From: Pedobacter sp. W3I1
Lineage (GTDB): Bacteria > Bacteroidota > Bacteroidia > Sphingobacteriales > Sphingobacteriaceae
NCBI RefSeq assembly: GCF_030816015.1
Contig: NZ_JAUSXN010000001.1
Span: 3,782,001-3,846,000, forward strand
DNA: 64,000 nt
Direction: 5' to 3'
Part shown: positions 17,615 through 27,827 of the stretch, piece after piece
How positions within the stretch are numbered: position 1 is the first letter of the stretch
How the letters are laid out: every line of letters begins with the position of its first letter
Notes under the pieces: generated by a model
Seen by the model: the letters and a program-made list of their open reading frames with translations, nothing else
Database searches by the model: none
What the model was told of the DNA's origin: nothing
Position numbers and translations under genes: made by a program

Positions 17615-18445
17615 TTATTTCGCTAAACTTTCAAATTCTGCATCAGTTAATTCGATCTCTGTAGCTTTTAAATTTTCTTCTAAATGCACAATAGATTTTG
17701 TTCCAGGTATTAACAGGATGTTTGAAGATCTTTTTAATAACCAGGCCAGTGCAATCTGTGCTGTAGTGGCCTGATGTTTTTCTGCAATTGCTTTAATCTT
17801 ATCTTCCAATTTATCAGGACCAGAAGCCAATGGAAACCAGGGAATAAAAGCCAAACCTTGTTCAGCGGTAAAATCTAATACACGCTCCCATTGCCTATTG
17901 GCCAGATTGTATAAATTTTGAACTGAAACAATCGGCAGAATATCCTGAACCTGCTTAATCTGATCGATGGTTACTTCAGATAGACCCACATATTTTATTT
18001 TACCTTCTTTTACCGCTTCTACCACAGGAGCAAGAGTTTTGGCAACATCAACATTAGGATCGATCCGGTGTAACTGCCATAAATCTATGGTATCTACCTT
18101 TAAACGCTGTAAACTACCTTCAATATTTTCTTTGATATTTTCCGGAGAGCCGTTGGGTACCCAGTTATTAGGACCTGGTCTATCAAAACCGCCTTTGGTG
18201 GCAATAAGGAGATCCTTTTTATAAGGATATAATGCATTAGCGATTAAAGACTCGTTAAATTTTGGTCCATATGCTTCGGCTGTATCAATAAAATTAACGC
18301 CATTTGCTACAGCTTCTTGCAAAACCTTAATGGCATTCTCCCGATCGTCCACTTCGCCAAAAACACCCTTGCCTGTTAATTGCATCGCGCCATAACCTAA
18401 ACGGTTAATTTCTAATTCGCCTATTTTAAATGTTGTATTTCCCAT
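17615..18445 (-). CDS. Aldo/keto reductase (Tas-like)
   Basis: This 276-residue protein is a short single-domain aldo/keto reductase. Catalytic positions are seen in FIDTAEAYGP (Asp and Tyr), LIATKGGF (Lys) and LWQLHRIDP (His). The nucleotide-binding end is LLIPGTKSIVHLEENL. Compared with the reductase at 1330 it is shorter and of a different subgroup, so the two are not recent duplicates. Its substrate is unknown. The stop codon lies 20 bases from a palindromic repeat. It appears to be a single-gene unit. Confidence 0.9.
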   Translation of the reverse strand: MGNTTFKIGELEINRLGYGAMQLTGKGVFGEVDDRENAIKVLQEAVANGVNFIDTAEAYGPKFNESLIANALYPYKKDLLIATKGGFDRPGPNNWVPNGSPENIKENIEGSLQRLKVDTIDLWQLHRIDPNVDVAKTLAPVVEAVKEGKIKYVGLSEVTIDQIKQVQDILPIVSVQNLYNLANRQWERVLDFTAEQGLAFIPWFPLASGPDKLEDKIKAIAEKHQATTAQIALAWLLKRSSNILLIPGTKSIVHLEENLKATEIELTDAEFESLAK

Positions 18446-18548
18446 GTTTTAGATATGATGAAAAAATTCTATATGATAAAGATAAACCCTAAATAGGCGG
18501 CATTGTTTTAAAATGGTTTTTATGATAAATAAATGAATAATCATCAAA

Positions 18549-18682
18549 AAGAGGTTGTATCATAAAAGCAATTTCGGCCCAGATGCTGTCATGTTGAGCT
18601 TGTCGAAACACCATAAAGAATATTTAAATAGGTCCTTCGACAGGCTCAGGATGACAAATCTATATTTATGATACAACCTCTT
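18549..18682. repeat. 134-bp MITE-like palindromic element with perfect 18-bp ends
   Basis: AAGAGGTTGTATCATAAA at 18549-18566 is the exact reverse complement of 18665-18682. Inside lies a second inverted pair, GTTGAGCTTGTCGAA against TTCGACAGGCTCAGGAT. A diverged copy is at 56794-56924. It has no coding capacity and sits between a reductase gene and the efflux operon. Confidence 0.88.
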
Positions 18683-18725
18683 AGTAGATCTATAAGGATA
18701 ATATGAATATGCAATTATACTTGAC

Positions 18726-20159
18726 CTAGTTCCATCCCCCACCTAAAGCGTGATAGATATCTACCACAGCATTTAACTGCTGTTTTTTGGTTTCAATCAA
18801 TTCTAATTTTGATTGTAAAGCATCACGTTGGGTCATTAATACCTCAAAATAGTCTGCTCTTGCAGATTTAAATAAATCGTTAGAAATATCAATTGATTGC
18901 GTTAAAGCAAGTACTTGTTTCGATTTCAAATCGTAGCTTTTTTGCAGATTACTAATCTTCGACATCTGATTGGCCACTTCTATATAACCGTTCAGAATGC
19001 TTTTTTCGTATTCGTATACCGCCTGCAATTGTTTTGCATTTGCGGTTAAATACTCCGCTTTAATGGCATTGCGATTAATGAGCGGACCGGCCAGATCTCC
19101 TGCTAAGGAGTAGATTAAAGATTCTGGTGTTCTCAATAAATACGACGGATTAAAAGCCTGATAGCCAATAGTTGCAGAAATACCTAGTGACGGATAAAAC
19201 TGTGCCTTAGCCACTTTAACATCCAACTTAGCTGCAGCTAGTTCTAACTCAGCCTGTTTAATATCGGGTCGGTTGGCCAATAATTGCGAAGGTAAACCTG
19301 TCTGTACGGTTGGCGGCACCAAATCGGTAAAATTCGATTTATCCCTCATAATTGGCTGAGGAAAACGGCCCAACAGGAAATTGATCTTATTCTCGGTTTC
19401 GGTAATATTCTGCTGAATATCAAATTCCAGACTCTTAGAGCTTAAAACCTCAGCCTCAAATTTACGCACAGCAAGTTCGTTAACCCTACTGGCTTGTTTC
19501 TGAATTTTCATCAGTTCTAAGGCATTTTTCTGCAGCTCAATGTTCTTTTTTACGGTTTCTAACTGGTTATCGGCAGCTAGCAATTCGTAATATGAATTTG
19601 CAACCTCGGCAATTAAATTAGTTACCACAAAATTTTTGCCTTCTACTGTGGCTAAATAATGACTTATAGCGCCTTTTTTCGCGTTGCGCAATTTGTGCCA
19701 GATATCGGCTTCCCAATTGGCCTGTAAACCAAAACGATAATCGGGCAATACCTCAGGCACTTCTTTACCCGGTGTAATTTCTGTAGAAGCATCTCCAGCC
19801 CCCGAACTGGTGTAACGGCCAACTTTATCTAGTCCGGCACCAACGCCATAGGTTACACTTGGTAAAAGCTCCCCTTTTTTAGCCCTGATCTCGTTTTTCG
19901 CAATTTCAATATCCTGCAGGGTGATATTCAGCTCCTGATTATTTTTTAATGCGGTATCGATCAGGTTTACCAGATTTGGATCGGTAAAAAACTTCCGCCA
20001 TTGTATACTGGCTGTACTTACGGTATCCTGTGCGCTACTAAAGGCCGCAGGAACATTTTTATTTTCGGTGCGTTGGGCCACTTCTGGCAATTTACATGCT
20101 GTATATGCAGCGCAAATCAACACTAAACCAAGACCTTTATAAATATTATTCTTAAACAT
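18726..20159 (-). CDS. RND efflux outer-membrane factor (TolC/NodT family lipoprotein)
   Basis: This 477-residue protein begins with a lipoprotein signal with lipobox Y-T-A-C, followed by two OEP repeats (TolC-type coiled-coil hairpins and beta strands). The first is around IDTALKNNQELNITL and the second around LLANRPDIKQAELELAAA, which is the hallmark NodT/OprM sequence. It forms the trimeric exit duct of the efflux pump. It is the last gene of the operon and its start overlaps the end of the permease gene by 8 bases, which implies translational coupling. A MITE-like element follows the stop codon. Confidence 0.95.
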   Translation of the reverse strand: MFKNNIYKGLGLVLICAAYTACKLPEVAQRTENKNVPAAFSSAQDTVSTASIQWRKFFTDPNLVNLIDTALKNNQELNITLQDIEIAKNEIRAKKGELLPSVTYGVGAGLDKVGRYTSSGAGDASTEITPGKEVPEVLPDYRFGLQANWEADIWHKLRNAKKGAISHYLATVEGKNFVVTNLIAEVANSYYELLAADNQLETVKKNIELQKNALELMKIQKQASRVNELAVRKFEAEVLSSKSLEFDIQQNITETENKINFLLGRFPQPIMRDKSNFTDLVPPTVQTGLPSQLLANRPDIKQAELELAAAKLDVKVAKAQFYPSLGISATIGYQAFNPSYLLRTPESLIYSLAGDLAGPLINRNAIKAEYLTANAKQLQAVYEYEKSILNGYIEVANQMSKISNLQKSYDLKSKQVLALTQSIDISNDLFKSARADYFEVLMTQRDALQSKLELIETKKQQLNAVVDIYHALGGGWN

Positions 20160-23100
20160 TATCTTCTACTTCTTCAGTTAACGGATGTTCTTCTTCAATT
20201 TTAATCAGCTTGTGTCTGGCTGCTATTGTTCCAAATACATAATACAATCCTGGTATAATGACCACCCCGAAAATGGTACCGAAAAGCATACCTCCGGCAG
20301 CTGCCGAGCCAATGGTTCTGTTACCAATTTTACCAGGTCCACTAGCAATCATTAAAGGAATTAAACCTGCAATAAAGGCAAAAGAGGTCATTAAAATTGG
20401 GCGGAAACGCACACTTGCACCTTCCATTGCCGCTTTTAGTATTGTTGCACCCTGGGCATGCCGTTGTGCAGCAAATTCCACAATCAACACGGCGTTTTTA
20501 CCCAGTAAACCAATGAGCATCACCATTGCAACCTGTGCATAAATGTTATTTTCCAATCCTAATAATTTCAAGAACAAAAAAGCCCCAAAAATACCAGCTG
20601 GTAAAGAAAGGATAACCGAAAGCGGCAAAATAAAGCTTTCGTATTGTGCTGCCAGCACCAGATAAACGAATCCCAGACAGATCAGGAAGATATAAATGGC
20701 TTCATTACCTCTTGATACCTCATCTTTAGAAATACCGGCCCAATCGATGCCGAATCCTCTTGGAAGTGATTTCTTGGCTACTTCAGTAATGGCTTTAATG
20801 GCTTCACCAGAACTATAACCTGGAGCCGATTGTCCGCTGATCTCCGAAGCATTATACATGTTGTGTCGGGTAATCTCAGATAAACCATACACTTTCCTCA
20901 TTTTAATAAACGCAGAGAAAGGCACCATTTCATCGCGATCGTTTTTAACTGACAGTTTCAAAATATCTCCTGGTAAAGCCCTGTATTGCGGCAATGCCTG
21001 TACAATTACTTTATACTGGTGGTCGTATTTAATAAAACTGGTTTCATAATTACTCCCCACAAAAGTGGATAATGTATTCATCGCATTATCAATACTCACT
21101 CCTTTTTGTTGCGCAATATCATTATCAACATCTAACATGTATTGAGGAAAACTCGCACTGTAAAAAGTAAATACTGATGATAGCTCTTTACGTCTGTTCA
21201 GCTCTTTTACAAAATCGTTAGCAACGGTTTCCATTTTTTTGTAATCGCCGCTACCTGCTTTATCCAATAAACGAAGTTCGAAACCTCCTGCAGCACCATA
21301 ACCTGGAACGGCTGGTGGCTGGAAAAATTCGATAGTTGCACCAGGAATAGATTTCGATTTCTCTTCAAGTTCTTCAATAATTTCTACTGCAGAGTGTTTA
21401 CGTTCGCTCCAATCTTTCAGGTTGATTAAACAGGTACCCGAGTTGGATCCGGTACCTTCGGTAAGAATTTCGTACCCTGCCAAAGATGAAACCGACTTTA
21501 CGCCATCAATATCTTCGCACATTTTCTGCAGTTTCTCTGCAATCTGGTCGGTACGCTCCAATGTAGACCCCGGAGGCGTTTGGATAATGGCATAAACCAT
21601 GCCCTGATCTTCGTTCGGAATGAAACCTGATGGCACGCTGCCACTTAATCCCCAAATACCCAAACAAAAGACTAACAATATACCAAAGGTTAAGATCCTG
21701 CGGCTTACCACCTTGGTTAGCACCAGTTCATATTTACCCGAAAGTTTAGCAAAGCCATTGTTAAAACCGTCTAAAAAGCGATCAATAATGGTCTTCTTTT
21801 TCTTCGATCCATGGTTATTCTTCAACATAATGGCACACAATGCAGGCGTAAGTGTTAACGCTACAATACCTGAAAGAATAATTGCTGTTGCCATAGTGAT
21901 CGAGAACTGACGATAGAAAATACCTACCGGCCCCGACATAAAAGCCACCGGGATAAATACCGATGCCATTAAAAAGGTAATGGCGATAATTGCGCCACCA
22001 ATTTCTTTCATGGCCTCTTGTGTAGCTTTCAGTACCGAAAGTTTCCGATCGTGTTCCATCTTGGCATGCACGGCTTCAATTACCACAATGGCATCATCTA
22101 CCACTACACCTATCGCCAGTACCAGGGCGAACAAGGTAATTAAGTTGAGCGTAATGCCGAAGAACTGCATAAATACAAAGGTTCCGATTAAGGATACCGG
22201 AACAGCGATAGCTGGAATGAGGGTTGAACGCCAGTCGCCGAGAAACAGGAATACCACTAAACCTACCAGGATAAAGGCTTCGACAAGGGTATGGATCACT
22301 TTTTCAATTGAGGCATCCAGAAATTTAGAAACATCGTAACTTACTTCATAATCCAACCCTTTAGGAAAAGAGCTCGATTTGATCTCGGCCATTTTCGCCT
22401 TCACATCTTTAATTACCTGACTGGCATTACTACCGTACGATTGTTTCAACACAATAGCTGCTGAAGCCTTTCCGTTTAATGTAGAGTATAAATTGTAAGC
22501 AGAAGCACTAAAATCTACATCGGCCACATCTTTTAAACGTAGTAATTCTCCTTTAGCAGTAGCCCTTAGCACCACATTTTCGTATCCTTCTTTCGTATTA
22601 AAGCGTCCGGAATATTTTAACACATACTCAAAAGCCTGAGAGCGTTTACCAGAACTCTCACCGGTTTTACCTGGAGAGGCTTCTAAACTTTGCTCATCAA
22701 GCGCTTTCATCACTTCATCTACAGAGATTTTATAAGCCTGCATCCGATCGGGCTTAAGCCAAATCCGCATGGCATAATCCCTATCGCCCAAAATATCGGC
22801 AAAACCTACTCCATCAACCCTTTTCAACTCAGAAAGCAAGTTGATATCGGCATAATTGTACAGAAAGTTCTGGTTCATTTTAGGGTCTTTACTGTACAAA
22901 TTAATGTACATTAACATGTTAGACTCCTCGCGGGTGATTTTTACGCCCTCCCGAACCACTAATGGGGGAAGTTTATTGGTAACTGCCGCTACACGGTTCT
23001 GTACGTTAAGTGAGGCCTGATTGGGATCGGTACCCAGGTTAAATACCACCTGGATGGATGCTTCGCCATCATTACCGGCATCAGAGGCAATATATTTCAT

Positions 23101-23322
23101 GCCCGGTACACCGTTAAGTGCGCGTTCGAGCGGAATAACTACCGATTTAATCAATAACTCGTTATTTGCCCCCGGGTACTCTGCCGTAATGTTAACTTTA
23201 GGTGGCGAAATGGAAGGGAATTGCGTAACGGGGAGGTAGCTGATGGCCAACACCCCAAGAAACACAATGATAAGTGATATTACTATAGAAAGGACAGGCC
23301 TTTGTATGAATTTACTAAACAT
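20152..23322 (-). CDS. RND efflux permease, HAE1 (AcrB-like) family
   Basis: This 1056-residue inner-membrane protein has the RND plan of twelve transmembrane segments with two large periplasmic loops. It starts with the canonical FIQRPVLSIVISL. Proton-relay residues are present: the double Asp in GVVVDDAIVVIEA (TM4) and the Lys in GLLGKNAVLIVEFA (TM10). PGSTLERTDQ and GAAGGFELRLLD are porter-domain landmarks. It exports hydrophobic or amphiphilic compounds using the proton gradient; the substrates cannot be read from sequence. It is the middle gene of a complete tripartite operon, 21 bases after the adaptor gene. Confidence 0.96.
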   Translation of the reverse strand: MFSKFIQRPVLSIVISLIIVFLGVLAISYLPVTQFPSISPPKVNITAEYPGANNELLIKSVVIPLERALNGVPGMKYIASDAGNDGEASIQVVFNLGTDPNQASLNVQNRVAAVTNKLPPLVVREGVKITREESNMLMYINLYSKDPKMNQNFLYNYADINLLSELKRVDGVGFADILGDRDYAMRIWLKPDRMQAYKISVDEVMKALDEQSLEASPGKTGESSGKRSQAFEYVLKYSGRFNTKEGYENVVLRATAKGELLRLKDVADVDFSASAYNLYSTLNGKASAAIVLKQSYGSNASQVIKDVKAKMAEIKSSSFPKGLDYEVSYDVSKFLDASIEKVIHTLVEAFILVGLVVFLFLGDWRSTLIPAIAVPVSLIGTFVFMQFFGITLNLITLFALVLAIGVVVDDAIVVIEAVHAKMEHDRKLSVLKATQEAMKEIGGAIIAITFLMASVFIPVAFMSGPVGIFYRQFSITMATAIILSGIVALTLTPALCAIMLKNNHGSKKKKTIIDRFLDGFNNGFAKLSGKYELVLTKVVSRRILTFGILLVFCLGIWGLSGSVPSGFIPNEDQGMVYAIIQTPPGSTLERTDQIAEKLQKMCEDIDGVKSVSSLAGYEILTEGTGSNSGTCLINLKDWSERKHSAVEIIEELEEKSKSIPGATIEFFQPPAVPGYGAAGGFELRLLDKAGSGDYKKMETVANDFVKELNRRKELSSVFTFYSASFPQYMLDVDNDIAQQKGVSIDNAMNTLSTFVGSNYETSFIKYDHQYKVIVQALPQYRALPGDILKLSVKNDRDEMVPFSAFIKMRKVYGLSEITRHNMYNASEISGQSAPGYSSGEAIKAITEVAKKSLPRGFGIDWAGISKDEVSRGNEAIYIFLICLGFVYLVLAAQYESFILPLSVILSLPAGIFGAFLFLKLLGLENNIYAQVAMVMLIGLLGKNAVLIVEFAAQRHAQGATILKAAMEGASVRFRPILMTSFAFIAGLIPLMIASGPGKIGNRTIGSAAAGGMLFGTIFGVVIIPGLYYVFGTIAARHKLIKIEEEHPLTEEVEDNV

Positions 23323-23343
23323 AAAATAAGTATGGAGGGTAGG

Positions 23344-24426
23344 TTATTCAGTTTTCAATCTTAATTGTTTCATTACTTCCTGAGGTTGCTGGAATTTGAA
23401 GGCAATTTTATCATCATCTTTTACCTTCTGCACACCTTCAAGCAATATCTTATCATCAGCTGTGATGCCATCGCCTACGATATATAAATCAGGAAGATCG
23501 CCTGCAATGGTGATCGCTTTAGAATGTACTTTATTCTTTTTATCAATCACAAAAACATAGGTTTTATCCTGAATATCGTAAGTAGCCTTTTGTGGAATGA
23601 CTAAGGCATTTTTTAAGGGCACCACCATCTGGATCTTGCCCGTTTCTCCGTTTCTTAATAGGTTATCTGAATTGTTAAACCTGGCCCTGAAAGCAATGTT
23701 TCCTGTTTCGTTATCAAATTCGCTTTCGATTACTTCAACCTTACCTTTCGATTTCAGCAACTCGTTATTTGCCAATAACAGGCTAACCTCTTGCTGACCC
23801 TTTGCTTTTGCAGCACTCTGGTAGTTCAGGTATTCTGGCTCAGATACATTGAAATAAGCAAAAACCTGACTATTATCTGAAAGACTGGTCAATAAAGCAC
23901 CTTCATCAACCAAGCTACCCAATTTTAAAGGAATACGATCGATGGTGCCATCAAAAGGAGCCCTGATTTCGGTATTCGATAAATGGAATTTGGCCAATGA
24001 GGTTTCGGCATTTGCCGATTGTAGTTTAGCTTTAGCCATAGCCAGCTCATTCTTAGAAACGATATTTTTATCAGACAGTAATCTGGTGTTTTCCAGTTCA
24101 ATTTCTGCCGATTTAGTTTCGGCCTGTGCTTTTAACAACTCCGATTGTGCTGCTTTAGGCATAATCTTAAATAACAGCTGGCCTGCTTTTACATGCTGAC
24201 CTTCATCTACATAAATATTTTGAAGATAGCCTTTTTCCTGAGCCCTGACTTCAATATTCCGCACAGATTTAATCTGTGAAACATATTCCTTGGTAAACGA
24301 AGTATCCATTCTTAACGGCGTGGTTACCGCATAAGTAGCAACTTCTTCTTTTTCTTCTTTTTTCGCAGTACAACCCGTTACGTAAAGCAAAGTACATAGG
24401 CCTAAGCACATGACAACTCTTTTCAT
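23344..24426 (-). CDS. RND efflux periplasmic adaptor (membrane fusion protein, lipoprotein)
   Basis: This 360-residue protein has a lipoprotein signal (lipobox V-T-G-C). The lipoyl/hairpin/beta-barrel order of AcrA-type adaptors is visible: VRAQEKGYLQNIYVDEGQ for the first lipoyl half, a helical hairpin around residues 95-150, and IRAPFDGTIDRIPLKLGSL for the second lipoyl half. The membrane-proximal domain ends with KVKDDDKIAFKF. It joins the permease to the outer-membrane factor. It is the first gene of the operon. No TetR or AraC regulator is adjacent, so control is not evident. Confidence 0.95.
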   Translation of the reverse strand: MKRVVMCLGLCTLLYVTGCTAKKEEKEEVATYAVTTPLRMDTSFTKEYVSQIKSVRNIEVRAQEKGYLQNIYVDEGQHVKAGQLLFKIMPKAAQSELLKAQAETKSAEIELENTRLLSDKNIVSKNELAMAKAKLQSANAETSLAKFHLSNTEIRAPFDGTIDRIPLKLGSLVDEGALLTSLSDNSQVFAYFNVSEPEYLNYQSAAKAKGQQEVSLLLANNELLKSKGKVEVIESEFDNETGNIAFRARFNNSDNLLRNGETGKIQMVVPLKNALVIPQKATYDIQDKTYVFVIDKKNKVHSKAITIAGDLPDLYIVGDGITADDKILLEGVQKVKDDDKIAFKFQQPQEVMKQLRLKTE

Positions 24427-25180
24427 TTTTTTTTGTTGAATGGTTTTAATCTGATTTATTTTTTTTATAATTAGTTTCCCTTGGCAACCAATTTATGATA
24501 AAAAGTAGTCTACAACCGGTTTGCAGATACTTAATTGATTTCAATAAATTATGGTTACGCAATGATTTAATTCGGAAGCGAAATAAATACAGATTTATGA
24601 AGTTATAATGAAGTTAAACTTCAGATTCAGATAAGAAGAATTATGTTTTAGTGAGTAAGAGGTGATTTATCCCAGAAAATAGGACATTTAACCTTGCTTT
24701 TTGGACTGATTCTCAGTTAAAAGCTAAATTTAGATAAAGAAATGACGATTTTTAACATCAAGCGCTGTTTTATGCCATTTGTCTGCCATTTTCAGAACGA
24801 TGGATAAATTGGATTTGTTGACGGTAAAGTAACATATAGTTAACTACTGGGGCTTGTATGGATCTGAATCTTGTAATCTTTTTGCTTTTTTCGGCCAGTC
24901 CATGTGCAGTCAGATGTTACCATCTGACTATCGGCTATTAAAAAAGGAATATATCTAGAATATATGTTTTTAGTGTCAGTTGGGAACAACTGACACCACA
25001 ATTAAGATTCCCGCCTGCACGAGAATGACGATTATTCTATTGGAATCTATCAATTGTATCAGAGTCGATGGATTTTTTGGAACACGGCACCTGTAAACTC
25101 CTAGGCTATTTAATAATAGTCTATGCCTTGATATCTTAATGACCTTAATTTCTTAATGATCTGCAAGATGCTAACGAAAA
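24427..25180. other. Gene-free region upstream of the efflux operon, with hairpin repeats
   Basis: No credible gene is present in these 754 bases. They hold the efflux operon promoter region, which I could not resolve, and a cluster of short hairpins and a dispersed repeat between 24908 and 25031. Confidence 0.6.
24908..25031. repeat. Two hairpins plus inverted copy of a dispersed repeat
   Basis: AGTCAGATG pairs with CATCTGACT at 24908-24929, and GTGTCAGTTG with CAACTGACAC at 24973-24996, both with four-base loops. Directly after, 25003-25031 is the inverted copy of 2480-2508 with one mismatch (core TAAGATTCCCGCCTGC). Confidence 0.82.
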
Positions 25181-25684
25181 TCACTTATTAAAATAGCCCT
25201 TAATTACCGAGAAAACATAAATCAAAATTACCCAGCCTGCTATCATAAATTTAGGCCAGGCAATAAAATCAGTTCGCCAAAATTCAGCCAGATTTCCTGG
25301 GTGATGGAAACTGTGTAATAGCCTGATATTTTCCATTACATCGAGTGCGCCAATTAAGAATGCCAAAAATAAATTGAGTCGCAGCAATTCATTTAGCCAA
25401 CTCGTTTTTTCTCTTTGCATTTGCGCATTGGATAACGTCATGATGAGCACTACGTACACTAAAATAAAAAGAAAATCGAGGTGTGTATTCTTTTGGGCCA
25501 GGTTTAAAAGTGTTTGGTCGCCATAAAGCGTATCACTCCAAAGCGAAATAATTTCCACTCCTGTATCTTTATTGGCAAGCTCCAGGTTAACAATTCCTTT
25601 TCCACTGAATTGCTGAAGGATATTTCCTTGAAAAGACATTACACCACAAACGATGATAAATACTAAAATTAATACCTTTTTCAT
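25181..25684 (-). CDS. Hypothetical membrane protein, co-operonic with the SGNH-like gene
   Basis: I do not recognise this 167-residue protein. It has an N-terminal hydrophobic segment (residues 4-18, signal or anchor), an extracytoplasmic stretch of about 50 residues, and three more hydrophobic segments (about 70-85, 107-120, 145-160). Its start codon overlaps the stop of the upstream SGNH-like gene in an ATGA, so the two are translationally coupled and probably act together. It could be a membrane anchor or partner for that protein, but nothing in the sequence proves it. Confidence 0.75.
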   Translation of the reverse strand: MKKVLILVFIIVCGVMSFQGNILQQFSGKGIVNLELANKDTGVEIISLWSDTLYGDQTLLNLAQKNTHLDFLFILVYVVLIMTLSNAQMQREKTSWLNELLRLNLFLAFLIGALDVMENIRLLHSFHHPGNLAEFWRTDFIAWPKFMIAGWVILIYVFSVIKGYFNK

Positions 25685-26898
25685 TTCTGGCCTCCTTCCT
25701 GTTGTTTTAGAACTTCTACAACTGCGCTTCCATTTTTATTTGGGTTGTTAATACAGTGGATAAAGGCTGCTGCTGTTTTTTTGAAATGTTTGGGTAATGG
25801 ATGCAATTCATCTGTCCAACCGTTTTTACCAACCGATCCTCTAGAATCGATGTGAAATACCCGATTCTCACCTAACATTTCACTAAAAATACGCCCAATA
25901 TCAATCATCATTTCGTTAAAGAGGTAAATCATGGCATAAACAATTTTGCGCTGGTCTTCGGGATCGTAAATCCCCCTGAGCTGTAACGGTGTTTTTAGCC
26001 ATCCTCCATGTCCGAGAAAGGTTCGTGCAAACAGTCGATACCATTTGAGTGGATTATATCCTGCTATCTTTTTATCGCTGGGAATGGCGTAATCGTAACC
26101 TTGGGTAATAATCTGTATCCCCGGAAATTTACCGTTTTCACCCTGGCCTTTACCTCCGGTAAGAATCCCATTGATAATAAAGTAATATTGGAGCTGAAAA
26201 AAGGCCAGCAAAGCATAAAAATCTTTGGATATGAACTGGGTACCCCGCTTAAAATCTTCAGGTTTATCGGGTGCATTAGCCGCGTTTTGATAGAGGTATT
26301 TCGCAAATGCACTATTTTCAAATTCATTAGAATCTCCCTTATGGGTAACCATGGCTGCTATTCTCCGGTTTCCAACCAGATCGTTTCCTCCCCCACTAAT
26401 GATAAATACATCGGGTTGAAGTGTGGAAAGCTGTTCGACATATTTTTTGGCACTAAGCATATTCATCAGCCAATCGCCGCCAGAGGCCAGGCTATAAACA
26501 GCCATATTCTCTTCCATGGCAACCCAGTCGATTACATCGCTTAAAAGAATAGGATAATTGAACCACGAATCGCCCTCTACCACGACTACCCTATTTTTAA
26601 GACCATTGTGCTTAGCCGTATGCTTACGGAAATTATTTTTTACTTTTTTTATAAAACGCGTATTACGCTGGCTGTTTTTCAATGCATCTACCTTAGCCAT
26701 AACAGGCGCTAATGCCGCTATTTTACGTACTTGCTCCAGATTAAGATCGTAGATGTGTTGAATAATTTCTGAGAGATCAAACTCATTAATCTCAGGCCGG
26801 AGTTCAATAAGTTCGCTAACCGTAATTCTGTTATTAAGCAGTTTATCGATAAGATCTTTCTTTATTGCAGGATCCATGGTTTCAAGATCGTTGTTCAT
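25681..26898 (-). CDS. SGNH/GDSL-like hydrolase of unknown substrate
   Basis: This 405-residue protein has the SGNH block layout in a diverged form: GDSW at residues 109-112 (block I Ser111), SGGGND at 168-173 (block III Asn), and DELHP at 363-367 (block V Asp-x-x-His). The first 100 residues are a helical, charged extension with no known domain. There is no signal peptide, so it is likely cytoplasmic unless exported by another route. It is the first gene of a two-gene operon with a small membrane protein. SGNH enzymes are esterases or lipases; the substrate is unknown. Its length and N-terminal helical extension are unusual. Confidence 0.7.
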   Translation of the reverse strand: MNNDLETMDPAIKKDLIDKLLNNRITVSELIELRPEINEFDLSEIIQHIYDLNLEQVRKIAALAPVMAKVDALKNSQRNTRFIKKVKNNFRKHTAKHNGLKNRVVVVEGDSWFNYPILLSDVIDWVAMEENMAVYSLASGGDWLMNMLSAKKYVEQLSTLQPDVFIISGGGNDLVGNRRIAAMVTHKGDSNEFENSAFAKYLYQNAANAPDKPEDFKRGTQFISKDFYALLAFFQLQYYFIINGILTGGKGQGENGKFPGIQIITQGYDYAIPSDKKIAGYNPLKWYRLFARTFLGHGGWLKTPLQLRGIYDPEDQRKIVYAMIYLFNEMMIDIGRIFSEMLGENRVFHIDSRGSVGKNGWTDELHPLPKHFKKTAAAFIHCINNPNKNGSAVVEVLKQQEGGQK

Positions 26899-27245
26899 AT
26901 CATTTCTGTTTTATTAAAAATATGTTTAGCAATTAGATATACTCGTATAATAGTAAATCAATCAGAAAGTAATGCATTCTATTGGAAGTTAACAGGATAA
27001 CTATTATCAAATATGTAAATATAACATAACGTCATAGAGATTCCAATATTGATTATTGGGTATACTTACAACTGTATCTCAAATAAATACCTTGGAAAGC
27101 GTATTTCTATTATGTCCCGCTTTAGGTTAATGGTTAAAACATAATTCTTAACATTTACGCAATAGTATACTTACATTAAAGGATTATCTTCGCTAACACA
27201 AAACCAGCCTTTCTTTGTTTTTATAGCAGATTAAAGCGGCACAAC

Positions 27246-27380
27246 ATGGAAAACGAAATACAATCTGACAGGGATATCCAATGTGAGTTCCTAAACATTT
27301 TTAAATTTATCTGGGCGGCTTGTGGAATACAACCCTTAAACGAAACGCCGAATACTCCTGAGCCAGAAAATTCCAACTAA
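27246..27380 (+). CDS. Possible small protein, 44 residues
   Basis: The frame runs from ATG to TAA and encodes an acidic peptide with a short hydrophobic centre (FLNIFKFIWAACGIQP) and a Pro/Glu-rich tail. I do not recognise it. It is isolated, without a clear promoter or RBS, so it may be a chance frame. Confidence 0.3.
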   Translation: MENEIQSDRDIQCEFLNIFKFIWAACGIQPLNETPNTPEPENSN

Positions 27381-27796
27381 AATAAACCTTCAATAAAGTT
27401 AGGGTGAAGATATTAGATTATTTTTCCAGATTGCCCAAGTGTTTCAGCTTAAATTTAAGCTCATCTGACCATGGAAGGCCAATGCAGAGGCATATACAGT
27501 TCTGATATGATTTTGCAGCGTAAACATAGGTGCTCTTATGGTCATTTTTGAATGAGGATCGATACGCTAATACCTTTTAAGTTACAGATAAGGTAATATT
27601 TTCATATCAATTGCTTATTTTTATAAAAAAAACATTTTTTCTCGTTCAAACGCTTTTCATTGTAGTTTTAAATCCGCAACAACACCATAATTAATTGATT
27701 AAAAACAAGTTGCACATTAACAAAACTCAAATAGCCAAAAAAAAAGAAAATCGATTTTTAATTAAAGACGTATCAGTAGAAATACAGGTGATTTAA

Positions 27797-27827
27797 TTTG
27801 TGCAAAAACCACCTTTAAATAGCTTTA
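27797..27827 (+). promoter_or_regulatory. Possible promoter of the adhesin operon
   Basis: TTTG at 27797-27800 is followed after 19 bases by TAGCTTTA at 27820-27827, a 7-of-8 match to TAnnTTTG at ideal spacing. It would leave a leader of about 215 bases before the first gene. Confidence 0.35.

Noticed and set aside
17233..17664. Three 80-codon frames in both directions
   Set aside because: They are translations of palindromic repeats and do not look like real proteins.
21980..22339. 119-codon Ser/Thr-rich frame opposite the RND permease
   Set aside because: Composition reflects the complement of hydrophobic codons; the permease frame is certain.
26008..26544. 178-codon frame on the plus strand inside the SGNH-like gene
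   Set aside because: It overlaps fully the well-motifed minus-strand gene and has no family resemblance.
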